This document shows positions 22,754 through 33,803 of a stretch of 64,000 nt of DNA, one piece after another. Position 1 is the first letter of the stretch. The number at the start of each line of letters is the position of its first letter. This stretch comes from Ctena decussata (Eukaryota > Mollusca > Bivalvia > Lucinida > Lucinidae). Location of the stretch: assembly GCA_963989385.1 (NCBI GenBank), contig OZ022505.1:61631737-61695736 (forward strand). Reading direction: 5' to 3'. The position numbers and the translations under genes are program-made. The notes beneath the pieces are model-generated. The model saw only the letters and a list, made by a program, of their open reading frames with translations. It did not search any database and was not told the DNA's origin.

Positions 22754-22767
22754 TTTATTGTTTTATT
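22754..22767 (-). terminator. Poly(A) signals of gene B
   Basis: Two AATAAA hexamers on the minus strand (22759-22754 and 22767-22762), 18-31 bp past the stop codon. The 3' UTR would be very short. Confidence 0.6.
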
Positions 22768-22784
22768 TGTAATCAAAACACAGT

Positions 22785-23033
22785 TTATGGTATCGAGAGG
22801 CTCTGTAGCCTGTTCTGCAGCGTCTGTAGGTCGTTCTTCAGTGACGTCAGACTCTGTTGTGAAACTGGTTGATTGTTCAGGATCTGTAAGATTATGTTGT
22901 TCATATCATTTAGTGTCTGCATCGGGACAGTGCTCTTTAAGTTCACCAGTCCACGTTTGATCTTGTTGATTTCTGATTTCTGGCTTGTCAAGTCGCTGTT
23001 GATTTTTGTGGTAGTGTTTCTTAATGTGTTTGT
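22785..23033 (-). CDS. Gene B exon 6 (terminal, with stop)
   Basis: Acceptor ATATTTTCTAG, 82 codons then TAA (22787-22785). The C-terminus is a last helix ending LQNRLQSLSIP. Poly(A) signals follow within 31 bp, which supports this as the true last exon. Confidence 0.85.
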   Translation of the reverse strand, partial: TNTLRNTTTKINSDLTSQKSEINKIKRGLVNLKSTVPMQTLNDMNNIILQILNNQPVSQQSLTSLKNDLQTLQNRLQSLSIP

Positions 23034-26000
23034 CTAGAAAATATAAAAACAATTTGTGTTCAGGCAATGCGAAATGACTACTGACATTGCAACTAGAAGA
23101 TACATGTGCATTCATTACTATCTTTGTTCTCTCGCTCTTAGTTAAATATTTAATGTTCCTTAAATAAGCTTTGCAAAATAAATGTAAACCAAATAATCAC
23201 TGACACTGTAGGCATGATACAAACTCGTAGAAGTATACAAGACTTTTTGTTAGAAGAATACAGGACTTGCTGTTGAATGTTTATTAAGGTAGCTTTACAC
23301 TAAACAAGAATTCCGCGGAATGCGGTGTCTCGCCTGCTAGCGCTTTGTCACAAAAACTGAGCTCAATCAGCAAAGATGTATGCATGAACCAAGTTTCTTG
23401 GATCTAGCCCTAATAATTTCTGAGAAACAGACCTAAACATGAAAACTTGACAAAAAATTGCAAAGTCAGTCAACCATAAAATGTAGGTCAAGACTCAACA
23501 TTGATGATGACTTCGAGCTCTTCTCTTCTAGATGAATGCATGACCCAAGTTTCATGGCTCTAGCCCTCATAGTTTCAGAGAAACAGACCTAAATGCCACC
23601 AAAAATTGCAAAGTCAGTCAACCGTAAAATGTAGGTCAAGACTCAATATTGATGATGACTTTGAGATTTACTCTTCCAGACGTACCCATGAACGAAGTTT
23701 CATGGCTCTAGCCCTTATAGTTTCTGAGAAAATGACCTAAACGCAAAAACTCGACAAAAACTTGCAAAGTCAGTCAACCGTAGAATGTACGTCAAGACTC
23801 AATATTGATTATGGCTTTGAGATCTACTCTTCCAGATGTATGCATGAACCAAGTTTCATGGCTCTAGGCCATATAGTTTCTGAGAAAATGACCTAAACGC
23901 AAAAACTCGACAAAAACTTGCAAAATCAGTCAACCGTAAAATGTAGGTCAAGACTCAATATTGATGATGGCTTTGAGATCTACTCTTCCAGATGAATGCA
24001 TGAACCAAGTTTCATGGCTCTAGGCTTTATAGTTTCTGAGAAAATGACCTAAACGCAAAAACTCGACAAAAACTTGCAAAGTCAGTCAACCGTAAAATGT
24101 AGGTCAAGACTCAATATTGATGATGGCTTTGACACCTACTCTTCCAGATGTATGCATGAACCAAGTTTCATAGCTCTAGGCCTTATAGTTTCTGAGAAAA
24201 TGACCTAAACGCTAAAAACTCGACAAAAACTTGCAAAGTCAGTCAACCATAAAATGTAGGTCAAGTCTCAATATTGATGATGGCTTTGAGATCTACTCTT
24301 CCAGATGTATGCATGAACCAAGTTTCATGGCTCGAGGCCTTATAGTTTCTGAGAAAATGACCTAAACGCAAAAACTCGACAAAAGTTTACGCCGACGACG
24401 ACGACGACGACGACACCGGAAAAGCAATACCTAAGTCTCGCCTCTGCTTCGCAGGCGAGACAATAATCGTGAAGTACGCCCACCCACCCCACCACACACA
24501 CACACAACCCTCAAGGGGAGAAGCTTTGACTCAGGGAAAAATTCATACTGAGCTGATGGGTTAATTTAAAAATATTGAATGGTATAGAGATATTTTCTTT
24601 CATCTAGGAAATATTTTATGCCCACTACAGAAAATGCCATAATTTTTACTGCAAATCTGTTGGAAAACAAATGCATAAATGAATCATGACTTCCGGAGCG
24701 TGGACTCATATTAATAGGGTTTTGTTGTCAAGAGAGGCAAACATGAAGTCAGAAAAGTAGTTTCCCTTTGAAAAACAAACAGTGAAAAAATAAATTTTAA
24801 GACGTTCAAATAAATGCATCAGAAAAGTAGATAGTCGAGAAACATTTGGTAATAAAAAAGACCGCCTCTTTTATTTATGAATATTGTTGTAGGTTGATCT
24901 TTTCAGAGAGCCAGAGTTCTTTACATCAATTTTATTTCAAAATTTGAGGATCAACAGCAATACCGATGGCATTTTTCAGTGTTTCTAGTCAATATATACA
25001 TGCCATACGACTCGTACCTCCTGCTTGAGACTGGCGAGTTCCACACCATTCTGTGCAGATTTGGTGGCCAAGTTCAATGTTGTATTAGTAACTTGCTGCA
25101 CTCCGTTGTTCACTGTGGATATGTTATTGGTTAAATCTTTGACATCTTGGTCTATTTTTAGAATTTTAGGCTCATACAGTTGGCGAAATTGGCCGAATGC
25201 ATCATGGGTGCTCTAAAAAGATACAAATAGAATTCAAATAATAACATTAGGTTGACCAAAATAAATCAAGGTAACAAGCATGGCATGTCAAACGTTGCAT
25301 TATTCGATATTTTTATATTTGTATTTGATTTTCTTTCATTTGTATTGTATATTTTCATATTTGTTTTCAACCTCTGTTTATTTCTATTGTATATTTTTTT
25401 TTTGTTTCAATTCTATAATCGAGCATTTGTATTCAATGCACTAATTATTGAATAATCCAACGTTTGACATGCTATAACCAACTAAATTAGGCATGGGTGT
25501 CTTTAAGTTAAGTTAAGTAGGTTTATATTCCGGATATTTGTTCATACAATTATTTTAGGGCATACGTTATCATCTGATCTATGAATTATTGTTTTTAAAG
25601 ACTACGTGCACGGAAAAGGCAATGAAATATACAGTATTTATTTCCGCTTCTATGACAATCTACTATTATAGCAACTTATGGCGTTCGACTGGAAATGCGA
25701 GTGCACATGCCCACAAATACTACTACGGTAGGTCACTTATTCGATTCGAAGTGGGCCATAGATGTGGATTTCGGTAGGGTAGATGCATTCTTATTACCGG
25801 TTTTCTGCAATGAACCGTTGTTTTTCTTTTATGCGATGAAGTAGTTCTAATAAAAGAGTCACCACATGTTTATGAGAATTCTCTGGAATGTTGTCAGATA
25901 TTTTCAAAAAAAATCTTCACAGCTCTACCGTTGCTGTAAGTGATAACAGTTCAGACAGAATACAAGAAATGAGCCGCGACATGAGAAAACCAACAATGTG

Positions 26001-29000
26001 GTCGTGCGCCCAGAGCAGACTCAGATCAGCCTGGGCATCTACCCAGTCCGATCAGACTCTTCGCTAAGCGCTTAAAGGGTAGCTAAGTGTCTAAGCTATC
26101 TTCATGCGGACAGCGCAGACTCTGATCAGACTGGGCGGATGCCCAGGCTGATCTGAGTCTGCGCTGGGCGCACAACCACATTGTTGGTTTTGTCGTGTCC
26201 CGGCTCAAATTACGAAATCAAGGGGAAAACTTTAATGCAAAAAGGCATACTTATTCTTAGCAATACAAAATACAATGTCAGTACCTTAATTTCCCTTTCT
26301 GCCACGCCCAGACGGGTCTGTGTTAGACGTGCGGCGTTATTGGCGTTACGTATGTCTGTTGATTGTTGGTTGACGGCGGCCTGGAGGCTGCTGGCAGTTG
26401 ACGTCAGATTGGTTATTCTTGACTGTTGTTGACTGTCGTATCTCTGAATATCACTTGATACCTTTGAAGTAGATGCAATAGATAGAATAGATATAATTAG
26501 AGACACTGATTATGCTGAAAATTTATAAATTAGGAACATTTTACATATTCACATCTAAAAGAATGAGATTACAAGGATATTGCGACACTTTCCAAAGGTC
26601 TACTTTGAGATAGATGTGGACAGAGGTAAATGTTTACATCTAACTTCATCAAGTCGCAAAACTGGCACGCTGCGACGTTAGCAACGTGATTTGCCGTTTC
26701 CTATGCCATCAATTTATTTATTTATTTATATATTTATTTGTTTATTTATTTCGGCTTTAGAAAGTTTGCGAAAATCTAATACTCGCGAATACGCAGAAAA
26801 TTAAATATTAGATTATGAAACTTCATAACATCTTGGAAACTGATAAAAAGTGAATTTATTCTTAAGCAGACAAAATGTAGCAAAAACTTACAGAATTTGT
26901 TCCAGCTAGCAAATACCAAGGTACAACTTGTTTTCCTTAAATGTTCATTATAGTAGTAGAAATAATAATAATAATAAGGAAATCAAATTATTTACCCACC
27001 TGCTGTATCTGTGTCTGCAACCTAGCAACATCAGCGCTGGTCATAGCACCACCGGATCCACCTCCAGTTCCGTTCGTTTGAGCCTGTTGCAGCAGCTTGT
27101 TCAGGTCGCTGATCTGTTGAGACAGGCGGCTGATGTCGGATGCCTGTTTGAGGAGCTGGGACTCTACAGTTTGGTGAACCTGGGACAAAGATTAGAAAAC
27201 TTATTATTACGTCTCTCCTCTATAATTATTGACTTGACAACAAGTCAAAGAGATTTAATCAGGCAAAAACATACAATATACTAACTGCCCGTATCGATAT
27301 GAGGTAGAACATTATTATGAGAACTGTATGCAGCACGGAATTAAAGGACTTGAATTTTTTTTTAGAAAGTCTGATATTTCTGTTGAAAAAAATTCAGTTT
27401 GTAATGCCATTGGAAATTTGGCTTTGCATGGTATGCACTTTAGCCATGTTCCGATGCCAATGTCGTCACAGATCTCTTACCAGCTAAGAGTTCATATTGA
27501 TGTCCTGCGAGACGTCATTTTGCAAAGGTACTAAGCACAACAGTTGAAAATTCAAAGTTGCTATTGTAACAGATCTATGGCATCGGAACATGGCTAACAG
27601 TGCATGCCATGCACCACCATTTTTTCAATGACATTACAAACTGAAATTCTTTTAAAAGAAACTTCAGGTTTTCTCAAACAAATATTTTTTCTCAAGTCTT
27701 TTAATTCCGTGTTATGCTATTAAAATTATGAAAATATTCTATCGTTTCTTACATATTATATCACGATTATTAATACTAATGCTATGTTAGACCTACAGAA
27801 AACTGATTTAGATATTCCGCTAGAAACGGGTTGGTGGTTATCAAAAATATATCTTAAGGCTCCGAAGCCAATTACGGAAATACCTTTAAATTTTATATAC
27901 TATCATTTTTTAAATCGTGGTATTCAGGTAACATAACTGGTTCATATACCCAGTTGCAAAAAGAAGTATACACTTTATAGCCAATCAATCCTGGCTCTAG
28001 TGCGCTCAGTAAAGCCTTAAAGAACCATCTTTGACCGTTCAGCTTGTAATACTCCAATGACAACGTATTGTCTGCCACTGAGAGCCTTGTGTTCATGGAA
28101 ATGAGCCGCACATGTTGTAGTTTGTTTTAAAAAAAAATCCGGCAATTTAAATATTGCTTCACAGCAAAATTGTACAATCCAATGTAGTGATCGTGGAAAT
28201 CGAAATGTACGTATAATGAGGCAAGCAATTCATCTGCAATCATATTTCATCAAATTATTGTATCTTTCGTGGAACTGTGTAACATGCAGAAATTCAGACT
28301 TGAGCAGCAAAACATAAGGCGATATGGCCTTTAGACGATGTATACTTTCTTTTGGGTCTGAAGTATATTATTTCTGGTAATACATACAGCGTGAAACTGA
28401 TGCAAAATATGTATGTTCCATATCAGTGCAAATAACCTGTATGTGATCGCGAATTCAAATGAAGTGTTTGTGAGTATTTTCTTAATTGGAAGGGGATGGT
28501 GGACAAGCGATGGTGCTGGTTATAATTTCCAGTGCCGGGGAGTCCTACTTATTTAGATAAAAGTAGGGCAAGGGCCTACTGTGCTTGCAGTAGGTGCGGC
28601 TGGGGGGGGGGGGGGGTTGGGATATTTTTTTCTCGTCTATCATTTCTCTTTTCTTTCTCTCCCTTTCTGGGAAAAGGACTGATATGGACTGAAATACTGT
28701 CTCAATGCGCCGTTACACCCAAAACAACCAACCAACCAACTTAATTGGAATGAGTACAATTTCAGGGGAAGCAACTCTGTCATTTTCATTTATATCGCCC
28801 TTTCCAATGAGATCAACTATCAAAGGAGAGGAATTGTCTTCCCTGAAACAATTTGTTTCCAAAAGAGTAGACCCTTTTTGGAAGGGCAACTTTGTCTAGT
28901 GATGCAAATGAGAAGTCACAAAAACGTCTCCCTTTGCGAAACATGGCGGTAAAATATGATGCGGTACCTTTGCATCTTGAACACAAATTCGTTAGAAAAA

Positions 29001-32000
29001 GCTTTTTCCAAAATTTTTCCAATTTACTTTGTTTAAGAATCAATGGACATACCTTGGATTCTTGAATCTGATTATCGTTCAAAATTAGTGACAAATTGAA
29101 GATTTTTGTGTCAAAGTCTTTCACCGCATCTCTTAAATTCGACTGCACATTCTGAACAGCTTGTTGCATTGCCAACGTGTTGGCGCTGCTAGCTGTCGGA
29201 GTCGGTAATATAACCGGTGCAGAAGTTGACAAGCTTGATCCAGAGTTCAGCGAATTGAACGCGGCCACCAGATTCTGGACCTCGTTTTGGAGATCAGCAA
29301 TTTTGGTGACGTAACCTGACTGTTGTGACTGTAGCTGTGACAGTTGTGCCTGGACAGCGACGGTCTGAGCTTGGTGTTGCTGTTTGGTCTGAGCTAGCTG
29401 TTGTCTAAGAGCCGTAAGTGTTTGCTGAACAGCAGAGTTGCCTCCCTGACAGTTGGAATTCGGAACGTTGAAGGAGAACTGGCAGTTCTGAGCTGGTGTA
29501 GATGGCTGCGTTACTGGGGCCTTCGTAACCACAGGTTTGTTTGTTTTTACTGAAATACAAATTCATTTGCATGCAATATGAATTAGCGATGTATACGTAT
29601 ACTAGCGTTTGCCTGTTTTAATTACGGAGTTTCAATAAAACCCTAACCCTTGAAGCACCAAAAACATCAGACGGCAATTTTACGTCTGCAAAGTTTCAAA
29701 AAAGTTTTGTCCAACCCATATCATATTTAGAATTCAGAGAATAGAGAACAAACGATGTAGGTCTAGATGAGGCGGTAAAATAATGAGCTACATCTACGCT
29801 GTTTACAACTATTTTCATTTAATATTTTTGGGCGTTTTGAGGGTTATTCAGCGACATTTCTGACTACTAATATAACAACAAAATAAACAACGACGTTAGG
29901 CACATTGCAACATCAGTAAGTTTGCTGCCATAAGCTATATTAGACTTTATTTTTTCTCTACCCTTCTATTTACTTTAATGCATAGTCCCATAAATGTACA
30001 GAGCATTCATCATTCGAATTAAAGCAGAAAAATAAAGAAGGAAAAAAAAAAAAAAAACTATCTTTCTTTTTATGGGAGTAATTCATGACCAAATTTGTTC
30101 AAATCACACATTACAAGGTGTCACTAACAGGAGTATTTTCCCAGCAGGAAACAAGGTTGAATCAACCTTGAACCAACCTTGATTCAACCTTGTGTGCCCA
30201 GTGGGATATTCCTGCTGCGAATGCCATCTCCTCTTCATTGGGAAAAACATCTAATAGTTTATGTTTAGTACATGCATCGATGCATTTAAATAAGTTTGTG
30301 TTTGGTCGTTGCTGTTATTAGTATATAAATGTGTATTGATTGCTATAACTTATGCATTAAAATAAAGTCTAAGTGTGTTTTATTTGCACAGCGTTTAGTT
30401 TGATTACACTTACTGAAAACTGAAGAAAAACAGTAAGGGTATTCATAAATCTGACACTGACCTAATACAGCCAGGCCTTCTTTCTTTTCTTTCTTTCATT
30501 TTATTTTTTACTTAATATTTACTTTCTTTTTTGACAAATGACTATCGAACCTTTTATAAGTTCTATGGGACTTTTCATCATAGGGGCTAATTAAAGTCTG
30601 GCATATACTGCTTCAATTATGTTGCTGTCGAAGATGCTGTTATTTCTTATTTACTATAAATGATATTTAGATACAAGTATGTCCCCTTGAGTAAAATTTT
30701 GGATAAAGTGTAGTCTGAAAATTCTGAAAATTAGTATATTATTTCAAAGATTTTGTCAGGAACAGTCCTCAGTCCCTAGTTGAATTGAACGCATTGCCTA
30801 AACATTGAACAAATACGAATTATAAGTAAGGAAGAGTGGCGGCCAACATACAACAGTTTGTAAAGTATTTGCTTGGCACATTATATCAACAGATGGTCCA
30901 TGAAAAGGACTTATCGTGAAGTGAATATTTATGGGATTACACGAGATGAAGCGCTGTCAAATTCTTAAAAAGAAATTATAAAAGTAAACGCGAGAAAGTT
31001 GCGTTATTTTCTTTTACCTCTGGAGAGTTGGGAAAAAAGTTCGTTATTACGATATACCAGTTGATTTAAAAAATTTACCATTACATATAATTTTTTCTGA
31101 AATAAAAATACTGAAGCTATATTAAAGTGTTATCTGGCTGATGAATTAATATACTGAAAGGATTTAAAAACTTCCACCCATTAATTTTGAATATCTCAAA
31201 ATTGAATGCAGCTACGTCCACAAAAATTTTACAGCATATATACTCTCTTATACCTGATTATATCAATATACCGAATTTGAAATCGTTCAACCGAATCGGT
31301 CAGGAACAAGCACGTGCTCCTCGTGTTCTTAGTACCGTTTACATAAGGATGAATAGCTTCATGTATACAGTTTTCTTATGAAACATTTCTCTTACAATAT
31401 CAAATTGAATTTTAAACGTTTGAACTCGGTCAGTGGCTTTATTTAGCCTACCGCGCCTAAATATCGCAAACAGGCGCAGAGTTTTGGGCCAGGTAAATGC
31501 TGAAATTTCATAAAGTGACGTCGCGGTACAATTTTATGCGTTCAAAACGGCAATTTACAATTTCAGACGACGTGCACTGTTTACAGGAAGCTCAAAAGAC
31601 CGTCAGAAAAGCACCTAACCGAGATTAAAAACCAGAGGTCATGACGTTAACTAACGTCGACGCCGTCTCCGTAATAGGCTTTGCGCGACAGCATCATCCG
31701 CAGTGATACTTGCAAATCAACGTGGATGACGTCACAATGTTAAGACAGTAAGAAATGGTCGAAAAGAGTGTTGCATAAGATAACGCCGGCATCGCCTTAT
31801 GTATTTCAGTGACGTAACGCTCTTTTACTGACGTCATTTAAGTAAATAATACAAATAAACTGCGTAATCTTTAAATTTGATAAGTTTCAAGCATTTTGTC
31901 GTTAAATATTCAACACTGTCATGAGTGAACTGATCAGCAGCCAGCAATAAAAAGCGGAAGTTTTTAAATCCTTTCAGTATAGATTGTCGAAATTTAAGCA

Positions 32001-32267
32001 CATGAAATTAATATATTAGTATATATATATACCTGTCGTTGGCTTCTTCGTGATTGGGGCAGCTGTTGTTTTCGGTGGAACTTTTGTCTTCGGTGTGTGT
32101 TTCTGTTGTGCTGTCGGCGTTTGTGGTTGTACCGGCGTTGGCGTCCTTGGCTGGGTCGGTACTTGGTACATGACAGGCAATGGGGGAAGAGGCACGAATC
32201 CGTCGGGAACCCGCGCTCCAACAGCTATCACGACTATTGCGGAGAATAATAGTATCCCTGTCTGCAT
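22785..32267 (-). CDS. Secreted coiled-coil protein, gene B (complete, 6 exons, 510 aa)
   Basis: Exons 32267-32033, 29549-29053, 27179-27000, 26461-26285, 25212-25018 and 23033-22785 join to 1533 bases in one frame (intron phases 1,0,0,0,0; all GT-AG). The protein has a signal peptide (residues 1-18, cut before RVPDGF), a Pro/Thr-rich linker (about 24-99), then C101-Q-F-S-F-N-V-P-x3-C112, then a Gln/Leu-rich coiled coil to the C-terminus with breaks at a Ser/Thr/Pro patch (about 167-190) and an NGTGGGSGG linker (280-288). It has only these two cysteines in the mature chain as far as read, several N-glycosylation sequons and no C-terminal globular domain. Gene A shares the motif and design. 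Likely an extracellular, oligomerising structural or matrix protein; the exact role is unknown. Confidence 0.88.
23326..24462 (-). mobile_element. HINE/pearl-type element 5, in gene B intron 5
   Basis: TGTCTCGCCTGC (23326-23337) and GCAGGCGAGACA (24451-24462) are exact 12-bp inverses. The right end forms a 9-bp hairpin GTCTCGCCT...AGGCGAGAC (24435-24461) next to a GAC microsatellite (about 24393-24414). Between them are about six tandem units of ~156 bp with AACCAAGTTTCATGGCTCTA, TAGTTTCTGAGAAAATGACC and AATGTAGGTCAAGACTCAAT. No ORF. Orientation is uncertain; minus is suggested by the microsatellite lying at the right. Confidence 0.65.
25018..25212 (-). CDS. Gene B exon 5
   Basis: Acceptor GTATCTTTTTAG, 65 codons, donor GAG|GTACGA. 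Coiled coil with DQDVKDLTNNISTVN and clustered Asn sequons (NIS, NTT). No start codon, as expected for an internal exon. Confidence 0.83.
25971..26206. repeat. Family E MITE, copy 4, AAAT duplication, gene B intron 4
   Basis: 236 bp, ends GAGCCGCGACATGAGAAAAC and ...TCGTGTCCCGGCTC, flanked by AAAT at 25967-25970 and 26207-26210. It ends 78 bp past the exon 4 donor. Confidence 0.85.
26285..26461 (-). CDS. Gene B exon 4
   Basis: Acceptor ACTTCAAAG (weak pyrimidine tract), 59 codons, donor AAG|GTACTG. Product SSDIQRYDSQQQ...AEREIK is coiled coil with an NLT sequon. Frame and length match the neighbouring phase-0 exons. Confidence 0.8.
26565..26700. repeat. Dispersed repeat family I, in gene B intron 3/4 region
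   Basis: Shares ACAAGGATATTGCGAC, AATGTTTACAT and GCTGCGACGTTAGCAACG-type blocks with 14633-14760. Followed by a TTTA-rich simple repeat at 26712-26745. Lies upstream of exon 4, within intron 3. Confidence 0.5.
27000..27179 (-). CDS. Gene B exon 3
   Basis: Acceptor TTGTCCCAG, exactly 60 codons, donor CAG|GTGGGT. Leu/Ile-spaced coiled coil (LSQQISDLNKLLQQ) interrupted by a Gly-rich linker. Confidence 0.85.
27320..27725. repeat. Family J foldback element, copy 1, gene B intron 2
   Basis: Ends GCACGGAATTAAA and TTTAATTCCGTG; inner blocks AACAGATCTATGGC, AAGAGTTCATATTGATGTCC and CGGAACATGG pair or repeat. The second copy is 48350-48765 beside the GPCR gene. Confidence 0.7.
27726..28491. other. 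Unannotated intron 2 sequence of gene B
   Basis: No frame or repeat recognised, apart from the 11-bp target sequence CTTAATTGGAA at 28481-28491. Confidence 0.5.
28492..28739 (+). mobile_element. SINE family F, copy 1, with 11-bp target duplication
   Basis: Flanked by CTTAATTGGAA (28481-28491 and 28740-28750). Contains GTGCCGGGGAGTCCTACT, GGGCAAGGGCCTACTGTGCT and ACTGAAATACTGTCTCAA, and ends in an AACC-type tail (AACAACCAACCAACCAAC). A poly-G run interrupts it at 28603-28616. No clear tRNA head. Confidence 0.8.
28805..28960. repeat. Dispersed repeat family C, beside gene B exon 2
   Basis: Contains GAGGAATTGTCTTCCCTGAA, CAAAAGAGTAGACCC and GAAACATGGCGGTAAAATA, resembling 45999-46200 (GCAGACCCCCTTTTGAAAGG, AACATTGGCGGAAAAAACAT). 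It accounts for the intronic run-on of the exon 2 reading frame. Confidence 0.5.
29053..29549 (-). CDS. Gene B exon 2 (Cys-VP-Cys motif, first coiled coil)
   Basis: Acceptor TGTATTTCAG, 497 bases, donor AAG|GTATGT. Carries CQFSFNVPNSNC then about 50 residues of Gln-rich heptads, a Ser/Thr/Pro spacer and a second helix ending NQIQESK. The open frame runs on past the donor into family C repeat sequence, which is intron. Confidence 0.88.
29643..29848. repeat. Family G MITE copy, gene B intron 1
   Basis: Ends CTAACCCTTGAAGCACCAAA and TTTGGGCGTTTTGAGGGTTA with inner ATGTAGGTCTAGATGAGGCG. These are the clearest family G termini in the window. Confidence 0.65.
30158..30192. repeat. Short palindromic tandem (CAAGGTTGAATCAACCTTG-like)
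   Basis: AAGGTTGAATCAACCTT, then AACCAACCTTGATTCAACCTT: each block is its own near-inverse and the whole can fold in several registers. Outer GCAGGAA...TTCCTGC and CCCA...TGGG add a wider stem. Confidence 0.65.
30200..32032. other. Gene B intron 1, otherwise unannotated
   Basis: AT-rich intron DNA with no supported exon or repeat. A TA-dinucleotide run adjoins the exon 1 donor. Confidence 0.5.
32033..32267 (-). CDS. Gene B exon 1 (signal peptide, PT-rich linker)
   Basis: ATG at 32267 starts MQTGILLFSAIVVIAVGA, a clear signal peptide. 78 codons plus one base end at ACAG|GTATAT. The composition is dominated by Pro, Thr, Gln and Lys with PTPVQPQTPT-type repeats, a likely O-glycosylated stalk. 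Confidence 0.85.
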
Positions 32268-32339
32268 TTTGAAGATTTAAAATTCCGAAAGAGTAACTTT
32301 TAATGTGATTGACAAGTTTTTCTATAAGTTTCTTTCACA

Positions 32340-32350
32340 CTTTTAATATT
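32340..32350 (-). promoter_or_regulatory. Possible TATA-like element of gene B
   Basis: On the minus strand AATATTAAAAG lies about 75-85 bp above the gene B start codon. The match is weak and a non-coding first exon cannot be excluded. Confidence 0.25.
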
Positions 32351-33057
32351 GTATATCCTAGTCTCGTAGTTTAACAAATGTTTTGAGAATAATTTTTTTA
32401 GACCAAATTCTTAATTATTATTTCTATAGAACAAAGTTCACTATATTTTTTTTTACACTTGCCAAATGAAGTTTCACTATCAGTCTCGGGGATTATAAGA
32501 ACAATGTCTATTGCGCAAGCAGCTTAGCTAAAGTAATATATTGTTTGATTCGACTATCAAACTGACCGTTAAATCGTACTAATAACTGCGAAATGGCTTT
32601 AATCACATGTAACCGACGCGTCTTAATATATAACTGGCGACATATGATCAAAATATTGTCATCATGTTATCGCCATCCTTTATACAATGGCCTGCCCTCA
32701 AACATACCCTGTTATCTTCGCGCACAAACAAGGGGCGGAGAAACTTTGGTTTCCGTTGAAAGCCAAATATCGGCCTTGGCAGAGAAACTCAGGTTAGTAC
32801 ATTCGAAAAGCAAAGTATCGGATCAGATTGCTGATCAGGTATTTTGCTCTTCGTTATTTTCTTTATCTTTTAGTGACTGCCCAAATGATGCACATGTATA
32901 AGCAGGCAGAAAATAAGTATGATTAGACTGCAGATCGGTATGGTTTTTAATGCATGGTTATGCCAAATGCCAGCTTATATAGTTTCCCGCGTAGCTCCTT
33001 CAGTTTTATCAAATGCACAAAAATGAAGAAAAAACGGAATGGGCAAATCAGACAAAT
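32351..33057. other. Gene B 5' flank, unannotated
   Basis: No recognised feature. A plus-strand frame at 32593-32901 shows no conserved motif. Confidence 0.45.
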
Positions 33058-33293
33058 GAGCCGCGACACGAGAAAACGAACAAAGTGGTTGTGCGTCCAG
33101 CGCAGACTCAGATAAGCCTGGGCATCCGCCTGGTTTGACCAGACTCTTCGTTAGTGCCCAAAGAGTAGCTAAGGGTCTAAGCTACCGCCATGCGGACAGC
33201 GAAGACTCTGATCAGACTGGGCGGATGCCCAGGCTGATCTGAGTCTTCGCTGTGCGCACATGCCACATTGTTGGTTTTCTCGCGTCGTGGCTC
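33058..33293. repeat. Family E MITE, copy 5, AAAT duplication
   Basis: 236 bp, ends GAGCCGCGACACGAGAAAAC and ...CGCGTCGTGGCTC, flanked by AAAT at 33054-33057 and 33294-33297. Confidence 0.85.
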
Positions 33294-33803
33294 AAATCCA
33301 AGCATCACAATTTGAATTTTTGCGGTGTATTTCCACCTATGAAGTGTTACATAGGTATGCTACCATGGAATAGAAATTAGGAAAACTTAGCACGTGAGAA
33401 AACTTTAAGTTATAGTGGTATAGCAAGGAAATATTGGTTGTTTGCAAGTTTTCGTCATGCGGTTTCCGCGTTTATTCACTTGTTAACGCATACTGTCACA
33501 TATTTTTACAACTTTGTCCGATCAAAAATAGCGTTGCAATATTTCATTTCAACTTGCACTGCTGTACTGAAAATGACCCTTCTATATTTGATTTTTATGA
33601 ACTCATTATTTAGAAGCGGGTAATGGTCCAAAATGATATCTTCCTTTAAGACTAGATGCGGGAGGCGAAAAAGAAAATGCGGGAGTTGCTTCTTCTGAAA
33701 GTGTACCTATTCACCGTAAAAGAATAGACATGTGACCTTTGCCAGCGGAAAAAAATATAGTATGTGGGAACAGTGACGACTCCGATCAGCCTTAACATAT
33801 ACG

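Noticed and set aside
23370..24390. Regular ~156-bp direct repeats considered as a CRISPR-like array
   Set aside because: Units are contiguous without unique spacers, the genome is eukaryotic, and no cas genes exist; it is a satellite-type core.
28813..29052. Extension of the exon 2 reading frame past the donor of gene B
   Set aside because: The sequence after AAG|GTATGT is family C repeat and the downstream phase-0 exons fit the splice; it is intron read-through.
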